This document shows, piece after piece, positions 23,901 through 35,000 of a stretch of DNA of 64,000 nucleotides (positions within the stretch are counted from its first letter, which is position 1; each line of letters begins with the position of its first letter). The position numbers were made by a program, and so were the translations under genes. The DNA comes from Petrosia ficiformis (taxonomy: Eukaryota > Porifera > Demospongiae > Haplosclerida > Petrosiidae): the NCBI GenBank assembly GCA_947044365.1, contig OX345652.1, positions 3,733,374 through 3,797,373 of the forward strand, read 5' to 3'. A model generated the notes under the pieces. That model worked only from the letters and a program-made list of their open reading frames with translations, was not told the DNA's origin and did no database searches.

Positions 23901-24767
23901 AGCTAGTGTACCAACATTATGACAAAAGAGACTCTTTTTAATATTAATCATTGGATGGGAAATTTGCTGACTGAAAATTATAGTTAATGCCGCTGCATTT
24001 ACTAGAGTGAAGCTTTCTCTTTTCTTGTCATAAAAATGAGAAGCTATGCAAGAGTTACTTTTGTCACCACTCAAATCATTATTACCGTAAAACGTACAAT
24101 TAAATAGTGTAATAACAGGATCATTATTACTCGAGTTCAAGAACATTATCAATGCCCCACTGCCTACAGAACCACTAATTCTATTTTTGTTAATGAGCTC
24201 TATCCCAAGGCTACTGTAAACAAAAAGTTCAGTAAAATTAGAGTCTTGCAAGTTGACAGCAGCCAAGGCAAATCCGTAATAATATGTGATATTAAATTCA
24301 TTAATATTCACACTACATTCAAAGAATAGAATGGATGTAGCATGAATGTTTGAAAAATGAATGACAGATGAATTAATGCTTTGATCCAAACTAGATGGCA
24401 ATGTTGCTCCACAACCATGGAATACTACTCTTGTTAAAACAACACTTGTATTAATAAACGCTAAACCAAAAGTAGATTTTGGAATACTGTAATTCTGGTG
24501 AGTACAGTCGATTGTTGCAAACTCTAAAGAGTCACTCGTAATAGCAATTGACCCATTTGTGTTCACAATACAAAACCTATTGTGACTTATTTCATAGTTT
24601 ACTGAATGGTTCAAAATGAGAGTTGTATTTTCTTCCAGTTGTTTGTCGCACAGGTAACATTCTAGTTGTGTCCCATTGTTGACTTGATACCTTCCAGGAA
24701 AGACAAGAACTTGAAGAAGTGAAATGAGAAGAAATACGAGCCACCGTTTACAGGGAGCCAATGCCAT
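20967..24767 (-). CDS. Subfamily A beta-helix/multipass receptor-like protein, intact (1266 aa)
   Basis: ATG at 24767-24765 and TGA at 20969-20967. The frame is open for 29 more codons up to a TTG at 24854, but there is no upstream ATG, and MALAPCKRW aligns with the starts of the other subfamilies. Signal peptide at residues 1-25. The ectodomain has conserved NHSVNYEISHNRFCIV near residue 55, FxxN repeats, GGAIYSES near 526, YPGETIHLN near 630, and cysteine clusters NCPLGFALKEGKCQC, GDCPLEHC and CGTC-X12-CYKC (about 841-864). Roughly ten hydrophobic segments lie between about 867 and 1210, including KPFKNKFLNILD near residue 1140, then a tail with SLLSDINDSFYRSCHDYREP. A plasma-membrane receptor or channel is inferred. 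Nearly the same as 56424-60233. Confidence 0.9.
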   Translation of the reverse strand: MALAPCKRWLVFLLISLLQVLVFPGRYQVNNGTQLECYLCDKQLEENTTLILNHSVNYEISHNRFCIVNTNGSIAITSDSLEFATIDCTHQNYSIPKSTFGLAFINTSVVLTRVVFHGCGATLPSSLDQSINSSVIHFSNIHATSILFFECSVNINEFNITYYYGFALAAVNLQDSNFTELFVYSSLGIELINKNRISGSVGSGALIMFLNSSNNDPVITLFNCTFYGNNDLSGDKSNSCIASHFYDKKRESFTLVNAAALTIIFSQQISHPMINIKKSLFCHNVGTLAGAILILMFNTANGSTEISGDSSFEHNSNLYPCYGSALVFYMIPERSLQKDFVYPSRIHSLNVVNSNFHDHSGLPGYLLNSSRPGYGAIYLGVLRPIISMDFTFRNVIFTNNHANKNGACMFATVYGRPSEVGRVGVTLENVQAYNNSQAIIRSSPSNTGMFTFNNIHHVTINGSSFSSNYGSVINTFSSPVYLYGNVVFKNNHAKSGAAVRLTESLLYFNESLNALFYNNTAEEIGGAIYSESAIYNSYPTCVLQIPSHGNAVVHFRHNSARLSGNAIFATPIYNCYSMESNRIIRSVQEYYEIFNFTNSIRNNLLSISSATYEFKLCGNHTHKHKYSNHYPGETIHLNVTAVDGSGNHVYSITSISLAEQNGMGEIVPSNSHLIPQEKFQILNESKSNCCSLLNVTIIFRDHFCSSSKYKKLLIFLSPFYSSDIQHFPITLMNCPLGFALKEGKCQCNAAVIKFSESYKYSANCDINTLTILRPSYVISPWLGNMKVNNTTIFGITGDCPLEHCNADLYLHSFKLINKGFWLANSSNLSKHVPICLTNRIGVLCGTCTDSYSVVFGSSGCYKCSNKWLWTILLYAVAGPLLIYLLYALRLTLATGTLNGIIFYAQAANVGVLQLLLFYSNLYNKLSRFISVFLSFLNLNLGFPLCFYDGMTELWKTGLSLVFPIYLLTIVVVLIILSRYSTWLSNRTSHSSVQVLVTVVHLSFSKLFITIIDVFTPATIYTSENPHYVWYKNGSIEYGKENGHVLLMAFTLIIVGALLIPYITILIGGRAFLKCSLGDKYLRPIYEAIHGPYREKKQYWFTARLFLLIVMYTTFRGRDILLIGYISSPIIVIFVVLQAYIKPFKNKFLNILDILVMLNLILIYLIGLYFIVNLTTTDIWIYHEIIVTLVMIIFIQFVLILVYHFLMVKGLLEKLKLKFARVKRYQVSNVLSYNSRRSLLSDINDSFYRSCHDYREPVIAFSNAKHE

Positions 24768-25517
24768 ATCTACTTGCTGAAGATACTGAACTGAAGTACT
24801 ACTATTATTTATGACTAATAAATAAACTAGAACTGAAAGTTGTAATGTATTCAACAGGGGATAATAACAAGAATATAATTTATATTCTTATGAAGTGTAC
24901 ACTACAGTGAGTCTAAATATAGTGAAAGGATTTGTTGATATAACTGTGCTTATGTGTTCAACAGTCATGTATACCAGTGAGAGATACCTAAGAAAAGCAT
25001 ATGATGACAAACACTTCCCTCATGCAATTCCCAATTGTATAGTAGATACTTCATCAGTGTCAATAATGTTATGTTGTAATTATAGCTTAGGATAGTATTA
25101 AGAATAAAACACAGTGGCTGAAATTTGAGTACAGGATGGTCTGATTCCAGTACCAGGCAACACAATAAGAATGTCCAGAATGCAAATTCCAGTGAGAAAC
25201 TTCATCATTGTCAATATTATAATAATTATTATGTATATACATTAGTACAGTCATTAATGTGAATACCATTGACAGAACTAATTGTTAATTAATGCAGAGT
25301 ACAAAAAGTAAACTAAAAGGAAATGGCAATTACATAAAAAGGCACATAGTCCACAAATGTTTATCACTACATTATTATATATTCATAAAACATATTATTA
25401 TAACTACCTAAATGAACGGAAAAAAAATTCATACATATATTAAAATTTACATTTACAAATTTTACACTTTTGTTTTTCAATTACATTTATAATTATGCTG
25501 GCAACATAATATAACAC
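24768..25517. other. A-B intergenic spacer
   Basis: The second copy of the spacer described at 3403-4168, including the initiator-like TCAGTT at 24831-24836, 64 bases before the A start. No gene is supported. Confidence 0.55.
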
Positions 25518-27056
25518 TTAATGAGAATCACTCAGAATTGGTTCCCTGTATTGACTACAAGAACCATAAAATGAATCTGTATCTTGTAATGGCTGGTTAT
25601 TTCGAACTTTTGACCGTCGATTACTCTGGTAAACTGAGATGTGGTCAGAAATCCATTTTCTACTAACTACTACTCCTCTCCTTATCTTTATCAACAACCC
25701 TGTTACCCAGACAACATGATATAACAGAATATTAACAAATGTCACGAAGACAACAAAGACTGTGGCTACATCAAACATAGTTGCTTTCCTGAGATTATCA
25801 TACCACATTGTGACATAAATGAGAGTAAGATTAAACATTAGCCAACTATCCAACACACTTATGACTTTGTTCTTGAAAGGATGAAACAATGCCTGACCAA
25901 TTAAGAATTATGCAAGCAAAGCTTTGCACTGTTCTGTATACAGCATATAATACATACACTATAATGAGTAGTAGTAGACATGCTACAAACCAGTGATGTT
26001 TACCTTCTTTATAAGGTGCATGAATAGCTTCAAACACCATAAACAGCATTTACACCGAAAATTGCTCCTCCAGACTGCTTTGCCTTGTTTTTAAAAGTGA
26101 CATTCACACCTTCTTTAAAGTGCATTATGGATTCCAAAAGGTGAAATGCAGCTCTATATTGTGCATGATTATTCTCAAACAAGACATGGCCACTTAAATA
26201 CACTATAGATCTATAAGCATCTATTACAGAACCATAATTATTTGAGAAATGACAGCACCAGCAAGGGTACCAATATTTTGAATAAAGTTTGTCTTTTTAA
26301 TGTTAATGGTAGGTTGGAAACTTTGCTGACTGAATATAACAGTTAATGCAGCTGCATTTACTATGGCGAAAGGGGCCTTCCTCAGAGTGTAGAAATGACT
26401 TGGAATACAAAACTTAGCTGCATCATAAACATATTCATTATTTACAAAGAAACTGCAATTGAACATTGTGATAATAGGGCTGATATTACCTGAATCAAAG
26501 AGAAGTAAAACCCCACTGCCTACACAACCTACTGTTACATTTCTATTAATTACGATTGCCCTCAGCTAGGGTGTCGCTAACAGCTACGTTACTAAAACTC
26601 GAGTTGAATGAAAAGGAATGTTGCAGCATGAATATTAGAGAAATGGAGTATGGATGAGTTTAGTGCTTCATAGTTCAAGTTCTCTAATGTTGCTCCACAA
26701 CCATGGAATGTTACTCGTAATAACACAATACTCACATCAGAGAAAACAAACCCAGCCGTTGCATGTGGAAAGGTGTGGTTTTGATGAGTACAATTGACTA
26801 TTGCGATGTCAGGAGAGTCACTTTCAATAATGATTGATTTACTGACATCAACAATACAAAATCCTTTATGACTGATTTCATAATTTACCGAGTGATTCAA
26901 AATCAGGGTCAGGTCTTCTTCGTGTTCTTCCTCACATAAATACCTCTCTAGTTCTGTTCCATCTCTAACCTTATGATACCCTCTTGAGATGACAAAAACC
27001 TCTAGTAAGAAAATCATACAACATAAAAGCCACCATTTACTGAAAATCAGTGCCAT
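25518..27056 (-). pseudogene. Subfamily B pseudogene with nested internal deletions
   Basis: Both ends of the gene survive: the start MALIFSKWWLLCCMIFLLEV at 27056 and the tail SFYGSCSQYREPILSDSH at 25518. Compared with the B gene at 32067-35821, about 80 bases are lost near 26600, about 0.5 kb near 26255 (beta-helix region), and about 1.6 kb near 26038, where the third-from-last membrane region joins directly to mid-ectodomain sequence. There is also an in-frame TAG from a small insertion near 26570. All junctions show only a few bases of shared sequence, typical of simple deletion. Non-functional. Confidence 0.85.
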
Positions 27057-27533
27057 CTCTCTTCATGGGATTGAATATGTGAACAATACACTCAATATAC
27101 GCAGTTAACTTTTTCAACATAAAAGACATATGTGTCATAACACATTACTAATCCCCACACCAAATGTTCATAAACACATCTCATGTTGTCTATTTCATTA
27201 TTATACATGTTGCTATAAATAAATGTACAATTGGGTTATTAATTACCCATACTATTCCTTTCTTTAGTTCAGATATTCCATACATATACATTTTCCAAAT
27301 GCTGCTATAGCATATTGTAAGATGCCCCACATGTAATTTTGTTTTTCTGTTGTTAAATTACTTTTGTTATCAACTAACTATTTAGGATACACATACTAAC
27401 TAATAAAATCATGTACAACTGTTAATTTTATAATGAAAATGGTTTTAGTGAAGAAATTGATATTCACACAAAATGTACTAACTAAATTAAAATTATGTAT
27501 CCATTATGGTATAGAAAGCAACACACAATTATA
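27057..27533. other. B-C' type intergenic spacer
   Basis: Aligns with 35822-36887 but lacks most of that spacer's 200-bp repeats. The region next to 27533 is the 3' flank of a C' gene, which supports the chimeric origin of the next gene. No gene seen. Confidence 0.55.
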
Positions 27534-30500
27534 TTAATGTGAATCACTCAGAATTGGTTCTCTATACTGACTACAAGAACCATAAAATGAATCTGTATTT
27601 TGCAATGGGCGAGCTCTTGACTGCATTGGATTTCTCTTGTAAAATGTTATGTGGTCAGAAATCCATTTTCTACTTGTGACTACTCCTCTCCTTAGCTTCA
27701 TTAATAATCCAGTTACCCAGAGAATATGATATAATAGAATAACAAGAAATGTCAGAAAGACAAAACAAACTGCAACCACATTCAATATCATTGCCTTATT
27801 TTGATTTATGTGCCATAGTGTGACATAAATGAGGATAAGATTAAACATTAACAAACTGTCTAACAGATTTAAGAGTTTGCTCTTGAAAGGACGAAACAAT
27901 AACTGACTGATTAAGAATAATCCAAGCAAAGATGCTATGATAATATACAAAATGTTCCCTTGTACTCTTGCATAAAGTGCATAAATTATAGCAAGTAGTA
28001 ATAGACGAGCTACAAACCAGTGATGTCTACCTTCTTTGTAAGGGGCATGGATAGCTTCAAACACAGGCCTAAGATAATTACTAGCCAATGAAGAATGCCG
28101 AATAAAAGGTTTGGCAAAGAGAAAGAACAATATGTATGGTAGTATCAGAGAAAGAGTTACAACTAATGAGGTGATCACAAGAATACAATGAGACTGACCC
28201 ATATATTCTACTGTACCATCCCAGTACCAGACACGATAATCTTTATCTGAAGTGTATATAATGGATGAAGTGAAATCATTTATGATTGTTACCAATAGTT
28301 TCGAAAACGATAAGTGTACAACAGTAACCATTACTTGTACTGATGAGTGAGATATTCTGTTTGAAAGCCATGTTGAATAACGACTGAGTATAATGAGGAT
28401 AACAACTATTATCAGGAGGTATATGGGGAATACTAAACTGAGACCTGTTTTCCACAACTCATTCATCCCGTGATAAAAACATAGAGGGAATCCTAGATTC
28501 AGATTCAGAAAGGAAAGAAATGAAACACAAAATGAACACACTTGCCCAAGAATATTATTAGTATCATAATATTCCTTCATTACAGCAATCAAACCACCAT
28601 TAGCTGTTTGAGCATAGAATATAATACCATTAAGAGTACCAGTTGCTAGTGTGAGTCTCAGGGCATATAACAGGTATATTAGTAGTGGACCAGCAACTAC
28701 ATACAATAGTATAGTCCATAACCATTTATTACTACATTTATAACAACCACTAGAACCAAATACTACACTGTAGGAGTCCGCACAAGTTCCACAAAGAGCA
28801 CCATTCCTGTTAGATAAACATATAGGCACATGTTCTGAAGGATTAGACGAATTTGGTATCCAAAAACTTTCATTGATTAATTTGAAACTGTGGCGGTATA
28901 AGTCCGCTTTACAATGTTCAAGAGGGCAATCACCAGTAATACCAAATACAGTAGTATTATTAACCTTTACACTCCCAAGCCAGGGACTGACCACATTAGG
29001 AGGTGGTGATATAGTTAAAGTATTGATGTCACAGTTAGCACTATATTTGTAGCCTTTGCTGAATTTTATTACTGCAGCATTACACTGACATTTTCCTTCT
29101 TTCAATGCAAAACCAAGTGGACAGTTCATTAATATTATTGGAAACTGTTGTGTATCACCGCTGTAAAATGGAGATAGAAAAATAAGTAGTTGTTTATATT
29201 CGCCAAACGAACGGAATTGATCTCGAAATATTATTGTGACATTAAGAAGAGAACAAGCATTATTTTTGCTTTCACTCACAATCTGGAATTTTTCTTGTGG
29301 AATTACATGAGAATTTGATGGAACAATTTCACCATTACCATTCTGTTCAGCCAATGAAATGGAGGTAACAGAATACACATGGTTTCCTGAACCATCTAGT
29401 GCAGCTACATTTAAATGAATAGTTTCACCAGGATAATGGTTATGCCGATTTCCACACAATTTAAATTCATATGTTGCACTAGATATGCTCAATAAATTGT
29501 TTCTAATAGAATTTGTGAAATTAAATATTTCATAATACTCCTGCACTGACCTAATGATTCTGTTGGATTCCATTGAGTAGCAATTATAAATAGGAGTGGC
29601 AAAAATGGCATTACCACTTAGACGAGCAGAATTATGACGAAAATGGACAACAGCATTACCATGTGAAGGGATTTGAAGAACACAAGTTGGATTTGAATTA
29701 TAACTGCCACTCTCAGTATAAATAGCTCCACCTATTTCTTCTGCTGTATTATTATAGAACAAAGCATTCAAACTTTCATTAAAGTACAACAAAGATTCCG
29801 TAAGACGAACAGCTGCTCCTGATTTGGCATGATTGTTCTTAAATACTACATTACCATATAAGTAAACTGGAGAGCTAAATGTGTTTATTACAGAACCATA
29901 GTTGGATGAAAAAGAAGAGCCATTGATTGTAACATGATGAATATTATTAAAAGTAAACATTCCAATGTTAGATGGTGATGATCGTATAATCGTTTGTGAA
30001 TTATTATAAGCTTGTACATTTTCAAGAGTCACACCAACTCTACCAACCTCAGATGGTCGACCATAAACTGTAGCAAACATACATGCTCCATTTTTGTTAG
30101 CATGATTATTTGTGAAAATAACATTTCTGAAAGTGAAATCCATTGATATGATAGGGCGTAAAACACCAAGGTAAATTGCGCCATATCCTGGACGAGATGA
30201 ATTCAACAGATAGCCTGGAAGAGCACTGTGATCATGAAAGTTGCTATTGACTACGTTCAACGAATGGATTCTGGAAGGATACACGAAATCTTTTTGCAGT
30301 GACCTCTCTGGAATCATGTAGAATACCAGAGCACTTCCATAGCAAGGATACAAGTTACTGTTGTGTTCAAAAGAGCTATCTCCACTTATTTCAGTACTGC
30401 CATTAGCAGTATTGAACATCAAAATTAAGACAGCTCCAGCTAGTGTACCAACATTATGACAAAAGAGACTCTTTTTAATATTAATCATTGGATGGGAAAT

Positions 30501-31304
30501 TTGCTGACTGAAAATTATAGTTAATGCAGCTGCATTTACTAGAGTGAAACCCTCTCTTTCCTCGTCATCAAAATAAGAATCTATGCAAGATTTATTTTTG
30601 TCCCCACTGAAATCATTATTGCCATAAAACGTACAATTAAACAGTGTAATAAGAGGATCATTATTACTCGAGTTCACGAACATTATCAATGCCCCACTGC
30701 CAATAGAACGATTAGTTACATTTTTGTCAATGAGCTTTATCCCAAGACTATTGTAAATATAGAGTTTAGTGAAATTAGAGTCTTCCAGGTTGACAGCAAC
30801 AAAGGCAAATCCGTAATAATATGTAATTTTAAATTCATTAATCATTACACTGCATTCAATGAATAGAATAGATGCAGCATGAATGTTTGAAAAATGAATA
30901 TCAAATGAATTAATGCTTTGACCCAAACTAGATGGTAATGTTGCTCCACAACCATGGAATACTACTCTTGTTAAAACAACACTTGTATTAATAAACGCTA
31001 AACCAAAAGTAGATTTTGGAATACTGTAATTCTGGTGAGTACAGTCGATTGTTGCAAACTCTAAAGAGTCACTCGTAATAGCAATTGACCCATTTGTGTT
31101 CACAATACAAAACCTATTGTGACTTATTTCATAGTTTACTGAATGGTTCAAAATGAGAGTTGTATTTTCTTCCAGTTGTTTGTCGCACAGGTAACATTCT
31201 AGTTGTGTCCCATTGCTGACTTGATACTTTCCAGCAAAGACAAGAACTTGAAGAAGTGAAATGAGAAGAATTACCAGCCACCGTTTACAGGGACCCAATG
31301 CCAT
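27534..31304 (-). CDS. Chimeric receptor-like protein: A ectodomain with C' membrane domain, intact (1256 aa)
   Basis: ATG at 31304-31302 (MALGPCKRW; the TTG extension to 31391 is not used). Residues 1 to about 890 follow subfamily A closely, including GGAIYTESG and the CGTC-X12-CYKC module. From the NGIIFYAQ segment (between about 28597 and 28640) onwards the sequence switches to the C' type: the ANGGLIAVMKEYY loop, VWYWDGTVEYMGQSH, RPFKSKLLNLLD, VVTSRKWISDH and the tail SFYGSCSQYREPILSDSH. The 3' flank is also C'-like. The reading frame is clean throughout, so the fusion may be expressed. Its position between two B copies fits unequal crossing-over. Function is as for the family: unknown, probably a surface receptor or channel. 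Confidence 0.9.
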   Translation of the reverse strand: MALGPCKRWLVILLISLLQVLVFAGKYQVSNGTQLECYLCDKQLEENTTLILNHSVNYEISHNRFCIVNTNGSIAITSDSLEFATIDCTHQNYSIPKSTFGLAFINTSVVLTRVVFHGCGATLPSSLGQSINSFDIHFSNIHAASILFIECSVMINEFKITYYYGFAFVAVNLEDSNFTKLYIYNSLGIKLIDKNVTNRSIGSGALIMFVNSSNNDPLITLFNCTFYGNNDFSGDKNKSCIDSYFDDEEREGFTLVNAAALTIIFSQQISHPMINIKKSLFCHNVGTLAGAVLILMFNTANGSTEISGDSSFEHNSNLYPCYGSALVFYMIPERSLQKDFVYPSRIHSLNVVNSNFHDHSALPGYLLNSSRPGYGAIYLGVLRPIISMDFTFRNVIFTNNHANKNGACMFATVYGRPSEVGRVGVTLENVQAYNNSQTIIRSSPSNIGMFTFNNIHHVTINGSSFSSNYGSVINTFSSPVYLYGNVVFKNNHAKSGAAVRLTESLLYFNESLNALFYNNTAEEIGGAIYTESGSYNSNPTCVLQIPSHGNAVVHFRHNSARLSGNAIFATPIYNCYSMESNRIIRSVQEYYEIFNFTNSIRNNLLSISSATYEFKLCGNRHNHYPGETIHLNVAALDGSGNHVYSVTSISLAEQNGNGEIVPSNSHVIPQEKFQIVSESKNNACSLLNVTIIFRDQFRSFGEYKQLLIFLSPFYSGDTQQFPIILMNCPLGFALKEGKCQCNAAVIKFSKGYKYSANCDINTLTISPPPNVVSPWLGSVKVNNTTVFGITGDCPLEHCKADLYRHSFKLINESFWIPNSSNPSEHVPICLSNRNGALCGTCADSYSVVFGSSGCYKCSNKWLWTILLYVVAGPLLIYLLYALRLTLATGTLNGIIFYAQTANGGLIAVMKEYYDTNNILGQVCSFCVSFLSFLNLNLGFPLCFYHGMNELWKTGLSLVFPIYLLIIVVILIILSRYSTWLSNRISHSSVQVMVTVVHLSFSKLLVTIINDFTSSIIYTSDKDYRVWYWDGTVEYMGQSHCILVITSLVVTLSLILPYILFFLFAKPFIRHSSLASNYLRPVFEAIHAPYKEGRHHWFVARLLLLAIIYALYARVQGNILYIIIASLLGLFLISQLLFRPFKSKLLNLLDSLLMFNLILIYVTLWHINQNKAMILNVVAVCFVFLTFLVILLYHILWVTGLLMKLRRGVVTSRKWISDHITFYKRNPMQSRARPLQNTDSFYGSCSQYREPILSDSH

Positions 31305-32066
31305 ATCTACTTGCTGAAGATACTGAACTGAAGTACTACTATTATTTATGACTAATAAATAAACTAGAACTGAAAGTTGTAATGTATTCAACAGGGGATA
31401 ATAACAAGAATATAATTTATATTCCTATGAAGTGTACACTACAGTGAGTCTAAATATAGTGAAAGGATTTGTTGATATAACTGTGCTTATGTGTTCAATG
31501 GTCATGTGTACCAGTAAGAGATACCTAAGAAAAGCATATGTTGACAAACACTTCCCTCATGCAATTCCCAATTGTATAATAGATACTTCATCAGTGTCAA
31601 TAATGTTATGTTATAATTATAGCTTAGGATAGTATTAAGAATAAAACACAGTGGCTGAAATTTGAGTACAGGATGGTCTGATTCTAGTACCAAGCTACAG
31701 AATAAGAATGTCCAGAATGCAAATTCCAGTGAGAAACTTCATCATTGTCAATATTATAATAATTATTATGTATATACATTAGTACAGTCATTAATACGAT
31801 TGACAGAACTAATTGTTAATAATTAATGCAGAGTACAAAAAGTAAACTAAAAGAAGACAGCAATTACATACAAAGGCACATAGTCCACAAATGTTTATCA
31901 CTACATTATTATATATTCATAAAACATACTATTATAACTACCTAAATCAACAGAAAGAACAAACTCATACATATATTAAAATTTACATTTACAAATTTTA
32001 CACTTTTGTTTTGCAATTACTTTTATAATTATGCTGGCATAGTAAGTTACCAACATAATACAACAC
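31305..32066. other. A-B intergenic spacer
   Basis: The third copy of the A-B spacer, with the initiator-like TCAGTT at 31368-31373. No gene is supported; the 66-codon plus-strand frame at 31432 recurs only because the spacer is duplicated. Confidence 0.55.
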
Positions 32067-35000
32067 TTAATGAGAATCACTCAGAATTGGTTCCCTGTAT
32101 TGACTACAAGAACCATAAAATGAATCTGTATCTTGTAATGGTTGGTTATTTCGAACTCTTGACCGTCGATTACTCTGGTAAACTGAGATGTTGTCAGAAA
32201 TCCATTTTCTACTAACTACTACTCCTCTCCTTATCTTTATTAACAACCCAGTTACCCAGAGAACGTGATATAACAGAATATTAACAAATGTCATGAAAAC
32301 AACGAAAACTGTGGCTACATCGAACATAGTTGCTTTCCTGAGATTATCATACCACAGTGTGACATAAATGAGAGTAAGATTAAACATTAGCCAACTGTCC
32401 AACACACTTATGACTTTGTTCTTGAAAGGATGAAACAATGCCTGACCAATTAAGAATAATGCAAGCAAAGCTGCTATGCTAAAGTACAAATTACTGCTTT
32501 GTACTGTTCTGTATACAGCATATAATACATACATTATAATGAGTAGTAGTAGACGTGCTACAAACCAGTGATGTTTACCTTCTTTATAAGGTGCATGAAT
32601 AGCTTCAAACACAGGCCTCAGGTAATTACTAGCCAGTGACGAATGCCGGATCAAAGATTTTGCAAAAAGAAGGAATGCTATATAAGGTAGTATGAGAGGA
32701 ACAGTTAAAACTAGTGAGATGATTACAAGAATACGATGAGATTCACCCATATATTCTAACGTGCCATCCCAGTACCACACATGATATTGTTTATCCGAAG
32801 TGTATATGATGGATGATGTGAAAACATCTATTATAGTTAGTAGTAGCTTTGAGAAGGATAAGTGTACAACAGTAACTAGTACTTGTACTGATGAGTGAGA
32901 TATTCTATTTGAAAGCCATGTTGAATAACGACTGAGTATAATGAGGACAACAACTATTATCAGGAGATATATGGGAAATACTAAACTGAGACCTCCTTTC
33001 CTAGATTCGAATTCAGAAAAGAAAGGAATATGGAAATAAATCGGGTAAGGGCATGATGACGGTCTGTATACAGTAGCAACACTTTTAGTACACCTACATT
33101 GGCAGCTTGAGCATAGAATATAATACCATTAAGAGTACCAGTTGTTAATGTGAGTCTTAGAGCATATAACAGGTATATTAGTAGTGGACCAGCGACTACA
33201 TACAACAGGAGAGTCCATAACCATCTATTACTACATTTATAACATCCACGAGAACCAAATACAACACTGTAAGATTATATACAAGTTCCACAGAGAACTC
33301 CACTTCTGTTGTTTGAACACAAAGTCAACGTTTGTAAAAGATTTGAAGAGTCTGCTAATAAGAAGTCATCGCTGTCATCATTTAATATAAAGTATTTAAA
33401 GTTCACTTCTGGTGTACATAATTCAAGAGGACAATCACCTGCTATACCAAATGTAATATTTTCACTAAAAGTCACTTTCCCGATCCATGGACTAACAACA
33501 TTTGGAGGTCGCAATATAGTTAAATCATTAATATCGCATTCTGTTATAAATTGGAATAATTTTCCAAAATGTAGTATTGCAGAATCACACTTGCACTCTC
33601 CATTTTGTAATGTAAAACCAAGAGGACAATTTATTAATTTTATTGCAACCTGGGTCACAGTTCCACTGGTAATTGGAGAAAACAGAACAATGAGTTCACC
33701 AATGGAAGATATAAAATCATCTTTGTACAGAACGGTGATGTTAAGAGCAGAGCAAGCATTTTTATAACTTTCTTTTACAAATTGTTTCTCTTCATGAGGA
33801 AGTAAGTGAGAATTTACAGGAATAATACTACCTCTGGTGTTATACTTTGCTAAACATACACTGACTGCCGAATGTACGTGGTTTCTCGATTCATCTAATG
33901 CAGATACATTTAGGTGGATAGTCTCTCCAGGATAGTAGCTAACGTCAAGTGTGTGACTGTCACATACATCTATTCTAAAAGCTTTACTTGATATATCTAG
34001 TATATCATTCTTTGAATGATTCGCCTTAATTTCAAATCGTTTCAGGTACTCGTGTGTTGACTTGATGATGCTGTTTGATCCCAGTATATAGCAAGAATAT
34101 AGAGGGTGAGTGTAGATTACATTACCACCAAGCAAAGCATAATTATCTATAAACTGTATAGTGGTGCAGTCAGGAAAAGGAATTTGTAAAACACATTCTA
34201 AGTTTGTACCATAAACAGCATTTACACCGAAAATTGCTCCTCCAGACTGCTTTGCCTTGTTGTTTTTAAAAGTGACATTCACACCTTCTTTAAAGTGCAT
34301 TATGGATTCCAAAAGATGAAATGCAGCTCCATATTGTGCATGATTATTCTCAAACAAGACATGGCCACTTAAATACACTATAGATCTATAAGCATCTATT
34401 ACAGAACCATAATTATTTGAGAAATGACTCTGATGAGTTGAAGACCCGTTGATTTTTACATGATGGATTCTACTGAAAGAGAATATTCCAATGTTAGATG
34501 GCAATAACTCAATAACTGATGGAGAATTTTTGTCAACTCTCACACTCTCTAGAGTCACATTAACTATACCAGTGGCTGTACTACCTGATAATACAGCAAG
34601 GACACACACACCACTTCCTTTCCCAAAGTTGTGAATAAATGAAACATTTTTGAAATTGAATTCCATTGCAATTACTGGGTTTACTAGACCAAGGTAAATT
34701 GTACCATATCCAGTTTCAGATGAATTTGACAGAATTTCTGCAAAACCAGTGTGGTCACGAATGGTCGTATCAGTTATTTTTAGTGGAAACGTTCTGCTAG
34801 AATATTCTTGTGATAATCTGTCTTGAATCATATAGAATATTAGTGCACTTCCATAGCAAGAATACAAGTTGATGTTTGTGGCAAACAAACTGTCTTCGCT
34901 TATTTCAATACAGCCTTTAGTAGTATTGAACATCAAGATCAACACAGCAGCAGCAAGGGTACCAATATTTTGAATAAAGTTTGTCTTTTTAATGTTAATG

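Noticed and set aside
24768..24854. 29-codon upstream extension of the A genes (LNTLQLSVLVYLLVINNSS...)
   Set aside because: It starts only at TTG, with no in-frame ATG, and the downstream MAL start with its own signal peptide matches the starts of the other subfamilies. It also overlaps the TCAGTT leader block.
33309..33767. 152-codon plus-strand frame opposite the B gene
   Set aside because: Antisense shadow of a conserved coding region; the composition follows the complement of the receptor codons.
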